NCBI RefSeq assembly: GCF_027587205.1
Contig: NZ_JAPDOD010000001.1
Span: forward strand, 1 to 64,000
Direction: 5' to 3'
Source: Solirubrobacter ginsenosidimutans
Lineage (GTDB): Bacteria > Actinomycetota > Thermoleophilia > Solirubrobacterales > Solirubrobacteraceae
DNA length: 64,000 nucleotides
Below, in pieces: positions 1 to 8,589 of the stretch. The position numbers and the translations under genes are program-made. How positions within the stretch are numbered: the stretch's first letter is position 1; every line of letters starts with the position of its first letter. The notes below the pieces were generated by a model, which did not search any database, had not been told where the DNA came from, and saw only the letters and a program-made list of their open reading frames with translations.

Positions 1-9
1 GCGGGCGCG

Positions 10-156
10 TCATACCTCCAGGGTGATTTCCGCACGCGGGGGGTAGATGGAGCTCTCCAGGAGCCCGGCCTCGACGGCACGCTCGATCGCCTCGCTGCGC
101 GACGCGGCGCCGAGCTTTCCGTAGAACGCGACCGTCTCGCCTACCGCAGTCGAGGG
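10..156 (-). pseudogene. C-terminal remnant of a LuxR-type response regulator
   Basis: The minus strand reads 48 residues ending at a TGA (12-10). They match the second half of a LuxR/GerE helix-turn-helix: GETVAFYGKLGAASRSEAIE resembles the recognition helix and following helix of NarL-type regulators, where TVK.H...I..KLG..SR.EA is usual. The reading frame is closed upstream by the TAG that ends the 56-residue gene, so no receiver domain and no start codon are present. It is therefore a remnant rather than a full gene, unless the frame is broken further upstream. The residues YG replace the usual helix-3 DNA contacts, which also argues for decay. Family call is fairly sure; loss of function is inferred. 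Confidence 0.5.
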
Positions 157-327
157 CTAGATTCGGCGCCGGCGACCCGGTCGTCCGGGGGTGACGGCCG
201 CGGCCACGACCGCGGTTTTCGCGACTGGCGCAGGGCCGGGTGTGACGGCCTTGGCCACCACTGCGGTCCTCGCCACCGGCGCGCCGACGACTCCCACTCG
301 TCCCACACGTGCTGGTCTCAGGGGCAT
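157..327 (-). CDS. small basic hydrophobic protein, 56 aa, coupled to the DUF6325 gene
   Basis: Start ATG at 327 lies two bases after the TGA of the DUF6325 gene, with GTAGGAG just upstream, so translation is probably coupled. The protein begins MPLRPARVGRVGVVG and contains two near-identical segments, roughly residues 18-31 and 35-47 (VARTAVVAKAVTPG and VAKTAVVAAAVTPG), then an Arg-rich tail. Short proteins of this look, often related to SHOCT-type or membrane-associated proteins, commonly sit beside DUF6325 genes in actinobacteria. No catalytic motif is visible and the function is unknown. The plus-strand frame over the same bases looks like a shadow because it lacks a ribosome site. Confidence 0.55.
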   Translation of the reverse strand: MPLRPARVGRVGVVGAPVARTAVVAKAVTPGPAPVAKTAVVAAAVTPGRPGRRRRI

Positions 328-329
328 TT

Positions 330-788
330 TCAGTCTCCTACGCTCGTCAGTGCGTCATCGGCCTCGAGGGAGGCGATGATCGCTTGGATCGGAATCCGTC
401 CGGTGGCGATCAGTTGGCCGCCCGAGCGCCGCGCCGCCGACGCGAAGCGCGCGGCCCACAAGTTCTCCCAGATCAGCACTCCGGCGGTGCTGTTGGGCTC
501 CATGGCCGCGGCGAGGTGCTCGATGTCCTCCTCGGCCAACAGCTCGGCCAGCTCGGCCTCCAGTGCTTGCAGCTCTCCGAGCTCGCCGACGTCGGCGAGC
601 TCCATCGCCTCGACGGCACCGTCCTCGTCCTTGGTGAGGATCACGATGTCGATCACGCGGATCGTTCCGGAGTCCACCAGCGCGAGCAGCTCTGCCGCCA
701 TCTCGCCGGTGAAGTTGCTCGCGCCCGCCGGGAACTCGACGATCAGGTAGTCGACGGGGCCGAGGTCATCCAGGGATGTGTCTGTCAT
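330..788 (-). CDS. DUF6325 family protein
   Basis: A 152-residue acidic protein beginning MTDTSLDDLGPVDYLIVEFP, which is the typical opening of DUF6325 (the GPV.Y..V.FPG motif). A Leu/Glu-rich central helix pair follows (about 60-95), then a second half with IWENLWA that resembles the internal repeat of this family. AAAGGAAAC eight bases upstream of ATG 788 is a good ribosome site. It lies 35 bp downstream of the arylsulfatase stop and is followed at once by the 56-residue gene, so the three probably form one operon. The family is usually linked with stress or membrane proteins but has no established activity. Confidence 0.8.
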   Translation of the reverse strand: MTDTSLDDLGPVDYLIVEFPAGASNFTGEMAAELLALVDSGTIRVIDIVILTKDEDGAVEAMELADVGELGELQALEAELAELLAEEDIEHLAAAMEPNSTAGVLIWENLWAARFASAARRSGGQLIATGRIPIQAIIASLEADDALTSVGD

Positions 789-823
789 CGCTCGTTTCCT
801 TTCATGGCCGGTTGGGCCGTTCG

Positions 824-3202
824 CTACTGGCGCGCCATCGCGACGCGCAGGCGCTCCTCGGGCATGATCAGGTGGTCGGCGTCTTCTGCGTCCTCGCCGA
901 GATCGATCTGCACCCAGTTGACCGTGCCGGTGAAGACGCTGCTCTCGCCCTCGTAGTCGTCGCTGACCGGGGACGCGGAGTCCTGTCCGACGTCAGCGGT
1001 CTCATCCGCGGAGAAGATCAGCGGCACGGTGGCCTCGACGCGACCTTCACCGGTCTTGGAACCATCGAGGTAGAGCGAGACGGTGCCGCCCTTGGCGAGG
1101 CCGCCGCCGTCGTAGGCGAACTCCATGCGCACCTGGTGCGTTCCCGGCGCAATCGCGGCGTCCGCGCTGATCTTGAAGCGCTGCAGGCCGAGCAGGTTGT
1201 AGCAATAGGTCGGGCGGCCATCTTTGACGTAGAGGCTCCAGCCGGCGAAGGCGCCGCCTTGGGCCAGGATCACGCCCTCGGCGCCCGCCTCGGGCACGAC
1301 GACCTCCGCCGTGACCGCGTGGGACTTGTTCTTGGTGTTGAGGACGCTGTTCTCGCTGAGGCGTCCCATACCACCGAAGAGCAGCTGCGACTTTCCCTTC
1401 ACGAGCTCCGGGCGGCCGACGAGGTCGGCGTCGAAGCGCTCGACGCGACGGTCGTCGAGCGGGAGCACGTTGTACTTGCGCGCCTCGTCGAGCCAGAGCT
1501 GTTGCAGTTCGGCCAGCTTCTCCGGCATCTCGGCGGCGAGGTCGTGCGCCTGGCTCCAGTCCGTAGTCGTGTCGTAGAGCTCCCAGACGTCGTCCGAGAA
1601 CGGCGGCAAAGCTCCCGCCACCACCCATGGCACGCTGTGGTTGGTGACCGCGGTCCAGCCCTGGTGGTAGATGCCGCGGTTGCAGAACATCTCGAAGTAC
1701 TGCGTGTCGTGGCGGTCATTCTCGGTCGCCCCGTCGAACGAGTAGGCCATGCTCACGCCCTCGATCGGCTGCTGGGTGACCCCATTGACAGTCGTCGGTT
1801 GGGGGAGCCCGGCCGCTTCGAGCACGGTGGGGGCGACGTCGATCACATGGTGGAACTGCGAGCGGACCTCGCCGCGCGCGGCGATCCCGCGCGGCCAATG
1901 GACGATCGTGCCGTTGCGCGTTCCGCCCCAGTGTGAGGCGACCTGCTTCGTCCATTGATACGGCGTATCCATCGCGTGCGCCCAGCCAACCGCGAAGTGG
2001 TTGTACGCCTTCGGTGTGCCGAAGTCGTCGATGTGCGCCGCCATGAACTCGGGCGTCTCGAGGGCCGCGGCGCCGTTGAAGATGAATGTCTCGTTGAAGC
2101 TGCCGTTGATCCCGCCCTCAGCGCTGGCCCCGTTGTCGCCGATGATGTAGTAGACGAGCGTGTCCTCGAGCACGCCGAGGTCGTCGAGCGCGTCGACGAG
2201 CCGTCCGACGTGATAGTCGGTGTGCTCCAGGAAGCCGGCGTAGACCTCCATCTGGCGGGCGAGAATCGGCTTCAGTTCATCGGGCATGTCATCCCAAGCC
2301 GGAATCTCGTCATGCCGGGCCGTCAGCTTGGTCTCGGCGGGCACGACTCCGAGCTCCTTCTGCCGGGTCAGGATCTCTTCGCGCAGCGCGTCCCAGCCCT
2401 GGTCAAAGCGCCCCTTGTACTTGTCCGACCACTCCGTCGGAACGTGATGCGGAGCGTGCGTCGCGCCCGGCGCGAAGTACATGAAAAATGGCTTGTCGGG
2501 CATCAGCGACTTCTGCTGGCGCGTCCACTTGATCGCCTTGTCGGTCATGTCCGCGGTGAAGTGGTAGCCCTGCTCCGGCGTCGTCTCGGGCTCGACCGGC
2601 GTCGTGCCCTCATAGACGGCCGGGTAGTACTGGTTCGTCTCTCCGCCGATGAATCCGTAGAAGTACTCGAAGCCTCCGCCGCCGGTCGGCCACGCGTCGA
2701 ACGGGCCCATCGGGCTCGTCTGCCAGACCGGCACCTCGTGGCACTTGCCGAACTGGGCCGTCGAATAGCCGTTCAGCAGCAGCGTCTGCGCCAACGGGGC
2801 ACAGGTATTGGGGCGAACCGAGTTGTACCCAGGCGCCGAGGTGGCCAATTCCGTGATGACCCCCATTCCCACCGAATGGTGGTTGCGCCCCGACAGCAAG
2901 GCCGCCCGCGTCGGCGCGCACAGCGCCGTCGTGTGGAAGCGGTTGTACCTAAGGCCGTTGCCTGCCAGCCGCTCAGCCGTCGGCGTCGCGCACGGCCCGC
3001 CGAACGCGCTCGCGGCGGCGAAGCCGACATCGTCGAGCAAGACGACGAGCACGTTGGGCGCGCCCGCCGGTGGGCGAAGCGGCTTGATCGCCGGAAACGA
3101 CGCGTCTGGGTCCCTGGCGTCGTACGGGAGTGTTCCTTCGAACGGTCTGTCCGGAATCGGCAGAACGGCACGATCCAGTCCATCGGACTCACCCTGGCTC
3201 AC
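824..3202 (-). CDS. arylsulfatase (formylglycine-dependent sulfatase)
   Basis: Sulfatase of about 792 residues, close to the length of mycobacterial AtsA-type enzymes, which hydrolyse sulfate esters with a formylglycine made from an active-site Cys. The N-terminus has the metal-binding PNVLVVLLDDVG (DD about 57-58), then CAPTR at about 95-99, the C-x-P-x-R signature, followed by LLSGRNHHSVGMG. IIGDNGASAEGG about residue 370 provides the second metal-site Asp-Asn. The C-terminal third is a beta-rich domain. I place the start at GTG 3202, preceded by AGAGGAA six bases away, rather than at 3271, which has no ribosome site. No signal peptide is obvious. No formylglycine-generating enzyme is seen in the window, so maturation would depend on a gene elsewhere. 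Confidence 0.92.
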   Translation of the reverse strand: MSQGESDGLDRAVLPIPDRPFEGTLPYDARDPDASFPAIKPLRPPAGAPNVLVVLLDDVGFAAASAFGGPCATPTAERLAGNGLRYNRFHTTALCAPTRAALLSGRNHHSVGMGVITELATSAPGYNSVRPNTCAPLAQTLLLNGYSTAQFGKCHEVPVWQTSPMGPFDAWPTGGGGFEYFYGFIGGETNQYYPAVYEGTTPVEPETTPEQGYHFTADMTDKAIKWTRQQKSLMPDKPFFMYFAPGATHAPHHVPTEWSDKYKGRFDQGWDALREEILTRQKELGVVPAETKLTARHDEIPAWDDMPDELKPILARQMEVYAGFLEHTDYHVGRLVDALDDLGVLEDTLVYYIIGDNGASAEGGINGSFNETFIFNGAAALETPEFMAAHIDDFGTPKAYNHFAVGWAHAMDTPYQWTKQVASHWGGTRNGTIVHWPRGIAARGEVRSQFHHVIDVAPTVLEAAGLPQPTTVNGVTQQPIEGVSMAYSFDGATENDRHDTQYFEMFCNRGIYHQGWTAVTNHSVPWVVAGALPPFSDDVWELYDTTTDWSQAHDLAAEMPEKLAELQQLWLDEARKYNVLPLDDRRVERFDADLVGRPELVKGKSQLLFGGMGRLSENSVLNTKNKSHAVTAEVVVPEAGAEGVILAQGGAFAGWSLYVKDGRPTYCYNLLGLQRFKISADAAIAPGTHQVRMEFAYDGGGLAKGGTVSLYLDGSKTGEGRVEATVPLIFSADETADVGQDSASPVSDDYEGESSVFTGTVNWVQIDLGEDAEDADHLIMPEERLRVAMARQ

Positions 3203-3360
3203 GAAATTCCTCTCGACCGGTTTGGGCGTTGCGCCAGCTTCCACGACGGATCGCCCGCGGTCGTCACCCAATCTGGACGATCTTGCTCGCCCCGCACGTC
3301 GGAAAGATCACGCAACCGCGGTATCGAAGATCGCCGTCGCGGCGTCCAGGATGCATCTGC

Positions 3361-3774
3361 ATGTCGCCCACCCGCGTTCTGATCGTCGACGACCAGCCGG
3401 TCTTCCGGCAGGCTGCTCGCGATCTTCTCGAGGCGCGGGGGTACTCCGTCGTCGCGGAGGCTTGCGGGTTGGCCACCGCGCGGAAGGCACTCGCGAGCAC
3501 AGCACCGGATGCGGTGTTGCTCGACGTCTGCCTGGGGGAGGAGAGCGGGTTCGACGTCGCACGTGCGCTGACCGGTGAGCGCCCGGACCTCGCCGTGCTC
3601 CTGGTATCGGCGGACGCCTGCGACGGAGGCCACGAATACGCGCGGGAGTGCGGTGCACGCGGATTCGTGCTCAAGGCGCGCCTGGTCGACGCGGACTTGA
3701 ACACGTTCTGGCGACAGGCGGCAGGGGTCTTGGCGGCGCGGGAGCGGGACGAGCTCCGGCTTCCGCGTCGCTGA
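3361..3774 (+). CDS. single-domain response regulator (receiver)
   Basis: A 137-residue CheY-like receiver with no output domain. It has the acidic pair VDDQ (D10-D11), the phospho-acceptor in LLDVCLG (D55), the switch Ser in LLVSAD and the invariant Lys in FVLKA. The C-terminus (WRQAAGVLAARERDELRLPRR) looks like the linker of a LuxR-type regulator cut off before its helix-turn-helix. It could thus be a true orphan receiver or the product of a lost DNA-binding domain. No histidine kinase lies nearby. It is divergent from the sulfatase. The longer frame from 3130 has no support, and ATG 3361 directly precedes the conserved SPTRVLIVDD. Confidence 0.82.
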   Translation: MSPTRVLIVDDQPVFRQAARDLLEARGYSVVAEACGLATARKALASTAPDAVLLDVCLGEESGFDVARALTGERPDLAVLLVSADACDGGHEYARECGARGFVLKARLVDADLNTFWRQAAGVLAARERDELRLPRR

Positions 3775-3873
3775 GAGCTCCAGAACTCGCGTCACCGCTC
3801 GCGGCGGTGCGAGGGACCGCATCACCCACTTGAGGCGATGCACGGGCGGCGAGTCAGGTAGAAGGTCGGCGCC

Positions 3874-4479
3874 GTGGCACACGCCGACGGCTGGCCCACA
3901 CTGTTCTCGAGCGCGTTCCGCCAATCGCGTAACGCGATGTTGCTCGTCGATGAGCAGCGCCACGTGATCGAAGCCAACGGAGCCTTTCTCGGGCTCGTCG
4001 GCCGCGGCAGCGAAGCGCTTGTCGGGCGCCCAGTCTGGGAACTCGTAATCGATGGTCCGCTCGCCACTGAGCGCGAGTGGCGCCATCATCTCGCCGTGCG
4101 GCGTTTCACCGGCGAAGCCATGCTGCACACCGCCGACGGCACCGGTGTCGCGATTCAGTGGGGTGCGACCGCGGAGGTCGTCGCCGGCCGTCACGTCGTG
4201 CTCTTCGTGACGCTCAGCACCTCACGCTGGGGTGGCCGTTTCCGCCGTGAGGCCGACCAGGACGGTCCGCCGCGGGTGCTCTCAGCTCGCGAGCGTGAAG
4301 TGGTCCGCCTCGTCGCGCGGGGCGCTTCCGGCCCAGAGATCGCCGATGAGCTGCGGATCACCCATGACACGGTGCGCACCCACGTGCGTAACGCCATGAC
4401 CAAGCTCGGCGCTCGCTCGCGCGCCCACCTCGTCGCCAAGGCACTCGGCGCCGATCTGCTGGGGCCCGAACCCGCTTGA
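3874..4479 (+). CDS. PAS domain-LuxR helix-turn-helix regulator
   Basis: A 201-residue cytoplasmic regulator. Residues about 10-115 form a PAS domain (SRNAMLLVDEQRHVIEANGAFLGLVGRGSEALVGRPVWELV). Residues about 137-195 form a LuxR/GerE DNA-binding domain, with LSAREREVVRLVARG, the recognition helix region THDTVRTHVRNAM and KLGARSRAHLV. It probably couples a small-molecule or redox signal to transcription; the ligand is unknown. The start is GTG 3874, with AGAAGG upstream. It follows the orphan receiver by about 100 bp on the same strand. Codon use matches the neighbours. Confidence 0.85.
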   Translation: MAHADGWPTLFSSAFRQSRNAMLLVDEQRHVIEANGAFLGLVGRGSEALVGRPVWELVIDGPLATEREWRHHLAVRRFTGEAMLHTADGTGVAIQWGATAEVVAGRHVVLFVTLSTSRWGGRFRREADQDGPPRVLSAREREVVRLVARGASGPEIADELRITHDTVRTHVRNAMTKLGARSRAHLVAKALGADLLGPEPA

Positions 4480-4721
4480 GCAGGATGCGCTCGTCGATCA
4501 GGCGGCCAAGCCAACGCGTTCGACGAGATCGTCGCCTAGCGCGGTCCGCTGGCGCTGGCGGCAGCCCGAAGTGGCCCTGACGTTTTGGGGCTGCTCGTCG
4601 CCGAGGCGCTATATGCCGTCGCGGCGTAGGGCTTGACTTCGTCCTCGCGGCGCGGGAGGGTCTGCCTCAGAGGCGTTCGCGCCGATCGCCAGTGGGTGCG
4701 AACGCCACGATTGGAGGAAGC

Positions 4722-5363
4722 ATGAAGCTCCAGATCGCGGCCACCGCGCTCGCCGTGGGGGCGTGCGCAGCAGTCGCGCCGGCGGCATCGGCTCACGCGC
4801 CGGCGCGCGTGTCGGTGGCCGGCCTCAATGGCTCGGGTGACTGGGTCATGGACCAGGTCTACGACGCCGACATCGGCGTGCATTTCAAACAACACTTCAC
4901 CTTCGCCAAGCGCGCAGGGCGTGTGGCAAGCATCCCGGCCGGAGGTGGCTCGGTCAAAGTGCCGATACGCGTGCACGTCGAGTCTGCGGCCGACGGCACG
5001 TACTCGAGCGGCTCAGGACTGAAGTCGTATACATGCACCGCGACCTCGGACACCAACGCCAAAGCGACGGTCTCGCTGGCCCGCCGAGGGGCGAAGCTCC
5101 GGGTGACCACCACAGTCCTCGAGGAACTCGCCCCCGGATCACCTGACTGCACCGAACCAGGCGCGGCGTGGTGGCCCACCGATACTGACCTCTTCGAGCG
5201 CGCCCTGAGGATCCACGCAGACGTCAGCCGCGCCTCGCTGCTCAAACCGATCCCGCTGCAGTTCCCCGAAACGACCGCCGACTGTGGCGAGCCGGCACTC
5301 GTCGCAGCCTGCAGCGAGAAGATCGCCTGGTCGGGCACGCTCAAGATGCAGGGCCAGCGCTAG
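4722..5363 (+). CDS. secreted protein of unknown function
   Basis: ATG 4722 has a strong GGAGG nine bases upstream. The 213-residue product opens with a Sec signal peptide (MKLQIAATALAVGACAAVAP, cleavage near ASA-HAP). The mature part is Ser/Thr/Gly-rich and predicted mostly beta, with four Cys in two pairs (YTCTATS and SPDCTE; ADCGEP and VAACSEK) that could form disulfides. I do not recognise a family. The gene stands alone, with about 240 bp upstream in which I see no convincing gene. Confidence 0.7.
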   Translation: MKLQIAATALAVGACAAVAPAASAHAPARVSVAGLNGSGDWVMDQVYDADIGVHFKQHFTFAKRAGRVASIPAGGGSVKVPIRVHVESAADGTYSSGSGLKSYTCTATSDTNAKATVSLARRGAKLRVTTTVLEELAPGSPDCTEPGAAWWPTDTDLFERALRIHADVSRASLLKPIPLQFPETTADCGEPALVAACSEKIAWSGTLKMQGQR

Positions 5364-5484
5364 GGGCGGTGGTGATCGAGTGCGGTTCACGCCGCCGGAC
5401 GACGGCCGTTGCCGCAACGATGCCCGGTTCCATCCAGATGGCACGCGAAGGCGCCGCTGGTCGGCACCGAGGTAGCGTTGGCAT

Positions 5485-6364
5485 ATGAGCAAGAAGGTCG
5501 CGGTGACTGGGGGGGAGCGGAAAGCTGGGTTCGGCTTGTATCGACGCGCTTCTGGAGGACGGTTGGACGGTTTTCAACTTCGACCTTTCCCCTCCGCGTG
5601 AGCCGAAGTGTCGCTTCACTCGACTGGATCTGACCGACTACGGCCAGGTGGTGGAAGCGTTCGCCGGCATCGACGAGCTCCACGACGGCGTCGATGCGGT
5701 GGTGCACCTTGCGGCGATCCCGGGCGCGACGCACGCCGGCAATGCCGCGACCTTCGTCAACAACATCACCGCGACCTACCACGTCTTTCAGGCGGTGAAG
5801 CCGCTCAAGATCCACAACGTCGTCTGGGCCTCCAGCGAGACGCTGCTCGGCTACCCGTTCAATCGCCCGCCGGTGTACGTCCCGCTGGACGAGGACGTGC
5901 CCAAGTTGCCCGAGGTCGCCTACTCACTCGTCAAGGACCTCGAGGAGGAGATGGCGGTCCAGTTCTGCCGCTGGGACCCCGGCCAGAAGCTGATCGGGCT
6001 GCGGTTCTCGAACGTCATGTCTCCTGACGACTACGCCGACTTCGCGGCCTTCGAGAACGACCCTGCGAGCCGCAAATGGAACCTGTGGTCCTACATCGAC
6101 GCCCGCGACGGCGCCCAAGCTGTCGTTCAAGCTCTCGCTTACGACCGACCCGGCTTTGAAGCCTTCCTGATCGCCGCTGACGACACCGCGATGAGCACGC
6201 CGTCGCTCCAGCTCATGGACGTATTCTTCCCCGGCGTCGAGGTCCGCTCCGAGATCGAAGGCACCGCCGCACTCTGCTCGATCGCGAAGGCGCGCCGGCT
6301 CCTCGGATTCACCCCGCGCCACCGGTGGCGCGACCATGTGCCGACCCCTCCGACAGCGAGCTGA
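5485..6364 (+). pseudogene. NAD(P)-dependent epimerase/dehydratase, frameshifted in a G7 run
   Basis: The start ATG 5485 reads MSKKVAVTGG, the beginning of a Rossmann fold. A run of seven G (5509-5515) then throws the frame off. Reading one base fewer restores GSGKLGSACIDALLEDGW and a continuous extended-SDR protein to the TGA at 6364, with VVHLAAIPG, WASSETLLG and the catalytic pair YSLVK. The uninterrupted product would be about 292 residues, normal for NAD-dependent epimerases. As written, the dinucleotide-binding glycine motif is destroyed after about ten residues. Explanations are a true null mutation, slippage in a homopolymer, or a sequencing error. The rest of the gene shows no other damage, so any loss must be recent. 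Confidence 0.8.
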
Positions 6365-6477
6365 CACTCAGACAGCGTGGCCACCGCGGCCCCGCCACGT
6401 TCTCGATCGCGTCGTCGAGGGCTTCGGTTCAGCCGTCCGCATCAAGTGCACCGAAGCGGATGCCGACAGGACGTTCA

Positions 6478-8589
6478 ATGGTCAAGGCGTCTCAACTCAT
6501 TGGATCCTCGTCCTCCCCGTGGGCGCCGGTGCGTCGTCGGTCGGTGTTCGGGATCGTCGTGGGGTTCGGCACGCGGCTGCTCGTGGCGCTGGCGCTGACG
6601 CTCATGGCCGTCGGGTCGGTCGGATTCGTGTTGCTGGCCCATCAACTGCGAAGCAACCAGATCGCGAGCTACGCGAGCGAACACCGGACGGACGTGCGCA
6701 ACATCGAACGCATCGGCCGACGCGACTCGACGACGTTGCACGCCCTGCCGGCGATCGACGATCTCCTCGCGGGCGTCGGCGAGCGCCCGGGCACGGTCCA
6801 GACGCGACTGATCGACGCACGCTCGGTCGTGATCGCGGCGGGCGATGACACCACCGCGAACGGCAGACGTGAGTCAAACGCGCGGATCACGCGCGCGCTG
6901 CGGAGCGGTGTCAGCTACGCGGGGGTCAAGGACGGCCCGACGCCCGATCGGCGGGATTTCGAATTCATCGCGCCGGCCCACCTCCCCGACGGGCACTACG
7001 TCCTCTTGGTCAGCTATGACCATCGTGTCCTCGATGCGGACTTCCGCGAGATCCGGAAGACCGTGATCTGGATCGGACTGCTCGCGCTGATCGCGGGCGC
7101 GGCCGTCTTCTACCTCGTGGGCGGGCGGACGCTGCTGCGCAGCCATCGCATCGCGCTCCAGCGTGCGACGCGCGACGGGCTGACCGATCTCCCCAACCAT
7201 GGGGCCTTCCAGGACGAGTTCCCGCGGGCCGTGAGCTCGGCGGTGCGGCATCAGCAACCGCTGGCGCTGATCGTGCTCGACATCGACGACTTCAAGTTCC
7301 TCAACGACCGCCATGGGCACCTCCAAGGCGACGCCATTCTGCGCCGGATGGCCGACGCGCTTCGCTCCGGTCGTGTGGAGGATCGCGCCTATCGCGTCGG
7401 CGGCGACGAGTTCGCGCTCCTGCTGCCCGGCACCGACGGTGAGGGCGCCCGCGCGGTCGCGACGCGCCTCGCCGGAGCGCTCAGCGGCTCGGAGGTCGTC
7501 GCCAGCATGGGCATCAGCGACCTGCGCCAGGGTCAGCTGGCCGAGGATCTCCACGCCGAAGCCGACGCCGCGCTCTACGACGCCAAACGCCGCGGCGGCC
7601 AACGCATCACGCACTTCGACGAGATCCGCCAGCAGACGGTCATCACCACCTCCGCTCGCACCGATCTGGTCCGGAGCCTGATCGACGAAGCGCGCATGAG
7701 CATGGTCTTCCAGCCCATCTGGGATCTCGAATCCACGCGTCTACTTGGGATCGAGGCGCTGATGCGGCCGGATCCGGACAGCGGCCTTGGCAACCCGGCG
7801 GAAGCCTTCGACCTTGCCGAGCAGATCGGCCGCGTGCACGACCTCGATGTCCTCTGCGCCGAGCGAGCGCTGCAAGACGCCCCGGAACTGCCCGACGGGA
7901 CGCTGCTGTTTCTCAACATCTCCCCGCAGACGCTCGACCTCGACGCCACCAGCGACGGCTGGTTGCTCGACGCCGCCGCGCGCGCCGGCATCTCGCCCGA
8001 CCGGGTCGTCCTCGAGGTCACCGAGCGCTTCGGTGCCCGCACGGAATCGGTCGTCAGCAGCCTGCGACGACTGCGCGTCGAGGGCTTTCGCATCGCCCTC
8101 GACGACGTGGGAACCGGCAACTCGGGGCTGGAGATGCTGCAGAAGGTCAACGCCGACTTCGTGAAGATCGATCGCAGCATCGTGGTCGCGGCGCCTGCGG
8201 ACCGCAGCGCCCGTGCGGTGCTGATGGCGATGGCGACCTACGCCCGTCAGACCGGCTCCTACGTCATCGCGGAGGGCATCGAAGACCAGCAGACCCTCGA
8301 CTTCCTGGCAAGCATCGACGACCGCGACGTCCAACTCGACCAGATCATCCAGGGCGGACAGGGATACGGTCTCGGACGTCCCGCCCCCGCCGAGGACGTC
8401 CTCGCGGCGACATCAGACGGTTCTCGCCGGAACGTCGGCGTGCAGCGCGCTCCAGCCCAGCGCCCCCGTGACGCCCTCGAGCTGGGTCATGATCCGTGGC
8501 CCGTCGCCGTCGATGTCGAACTGGATCAAGCCCTTGGCATGCGCGCTGTCGCGCATCTTGAGGATGCTCATGGCCCGGCGCAGCTCTGA
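6478..8589 (+). CDS. membrane GGDEF-EAL cyclic-di-GMP enzyme
   Basis: A 703-residue membrane protein. An N-terminal membrane segment lies about residues 25-48 and a second about 199-219, flanking an extracytoplasmic sensor of some 150 residues. The diguanylate cyclase domain follows with YRVGGDEFALLLPG. An intact inhibitory RxxD (RVED) sits exactly five residues before GGDEF. The phosphodiesterase domain has GIEALMRP, LEVTER, DDVGTG, FVKIDRS and AEGIEDQ, so both activities look competent. The start is ATG 6478 with AGGA six bases upstream. The last ~55 residues after GRPAPAEDV are translated from the strand opposite the end of the KaiC-like gene, giving a 177-bp convergent overlap. Confidence 0.9.
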   Translation: MVKASQLIGSSSSPWAPVRRRSVFGIVVGFGTRLLVALALTLMAVGSVGFVLLAHQLRSNQIASYASEHRTDVRNIERIGRRDSTTLHALPAIDDLLAGVGERPGTVQTRLIDARSVVIAAGDDTTANGRRESNARITRALRSGVSYAGVKDGPTPDRRDFEFIAPAHLPDGHYVLLVSYDHRVLDADFREIRKTVIWIGLLALIAGAAVFYLVGGRTLLRSHRIALQRATRDGLTDLPNHGAFQDEFPRAVSSAVRHQQPLALIVLDIDDFKFLNDRHGHLQGDAILRRMADALRSGRVEDRAYRVGGDEFALLLPGTDGEGARAVATRLAGALSGSEVVASMGISDLRQGQLAEDLHAEADAALYDAKRRGGQRITHFDEIRQQTVITTSARTDLVRSLIDEARMSMVFQPIWDLESTRLLGIEALMRPDPDSGLGNPAEAFDLAEQIGRVHDLDVLCAERALQDAPELPDGTLLFLNISPQTLDLDATSDGWLLDAAARAGISPDRVVLEVTERFGARTESVVSSLRRLRVEGFRIALDDVGTGNSGLEMLQKVNADFVKIDRSIVVAAPADRSARAVLMAMATYARQTGSYVIAEGIEDQQTLDFLASIDDRDVQLDQIIQGGQGYGLGRPAPAEDVLAATSDGSRRNVGVQRAPAQRPRDALELGHDPWPVAVDVELDQALGMRAVAHLEDAHGPAQL

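Noticed and set aside
776..3382. Long plus-strand frames opposite the arylsulfatase (386 and 475 codons)
   Set aside because: Arg/Val-rich products without domains or ribosome sites; they mirror the codon bias of the sulfatase and are shadows.
4480..4721. Possible degraded gene between the LuxR regulator and the secreted protein
   Set aside because: Short open stretches only, with no recognisable motif in any frame.
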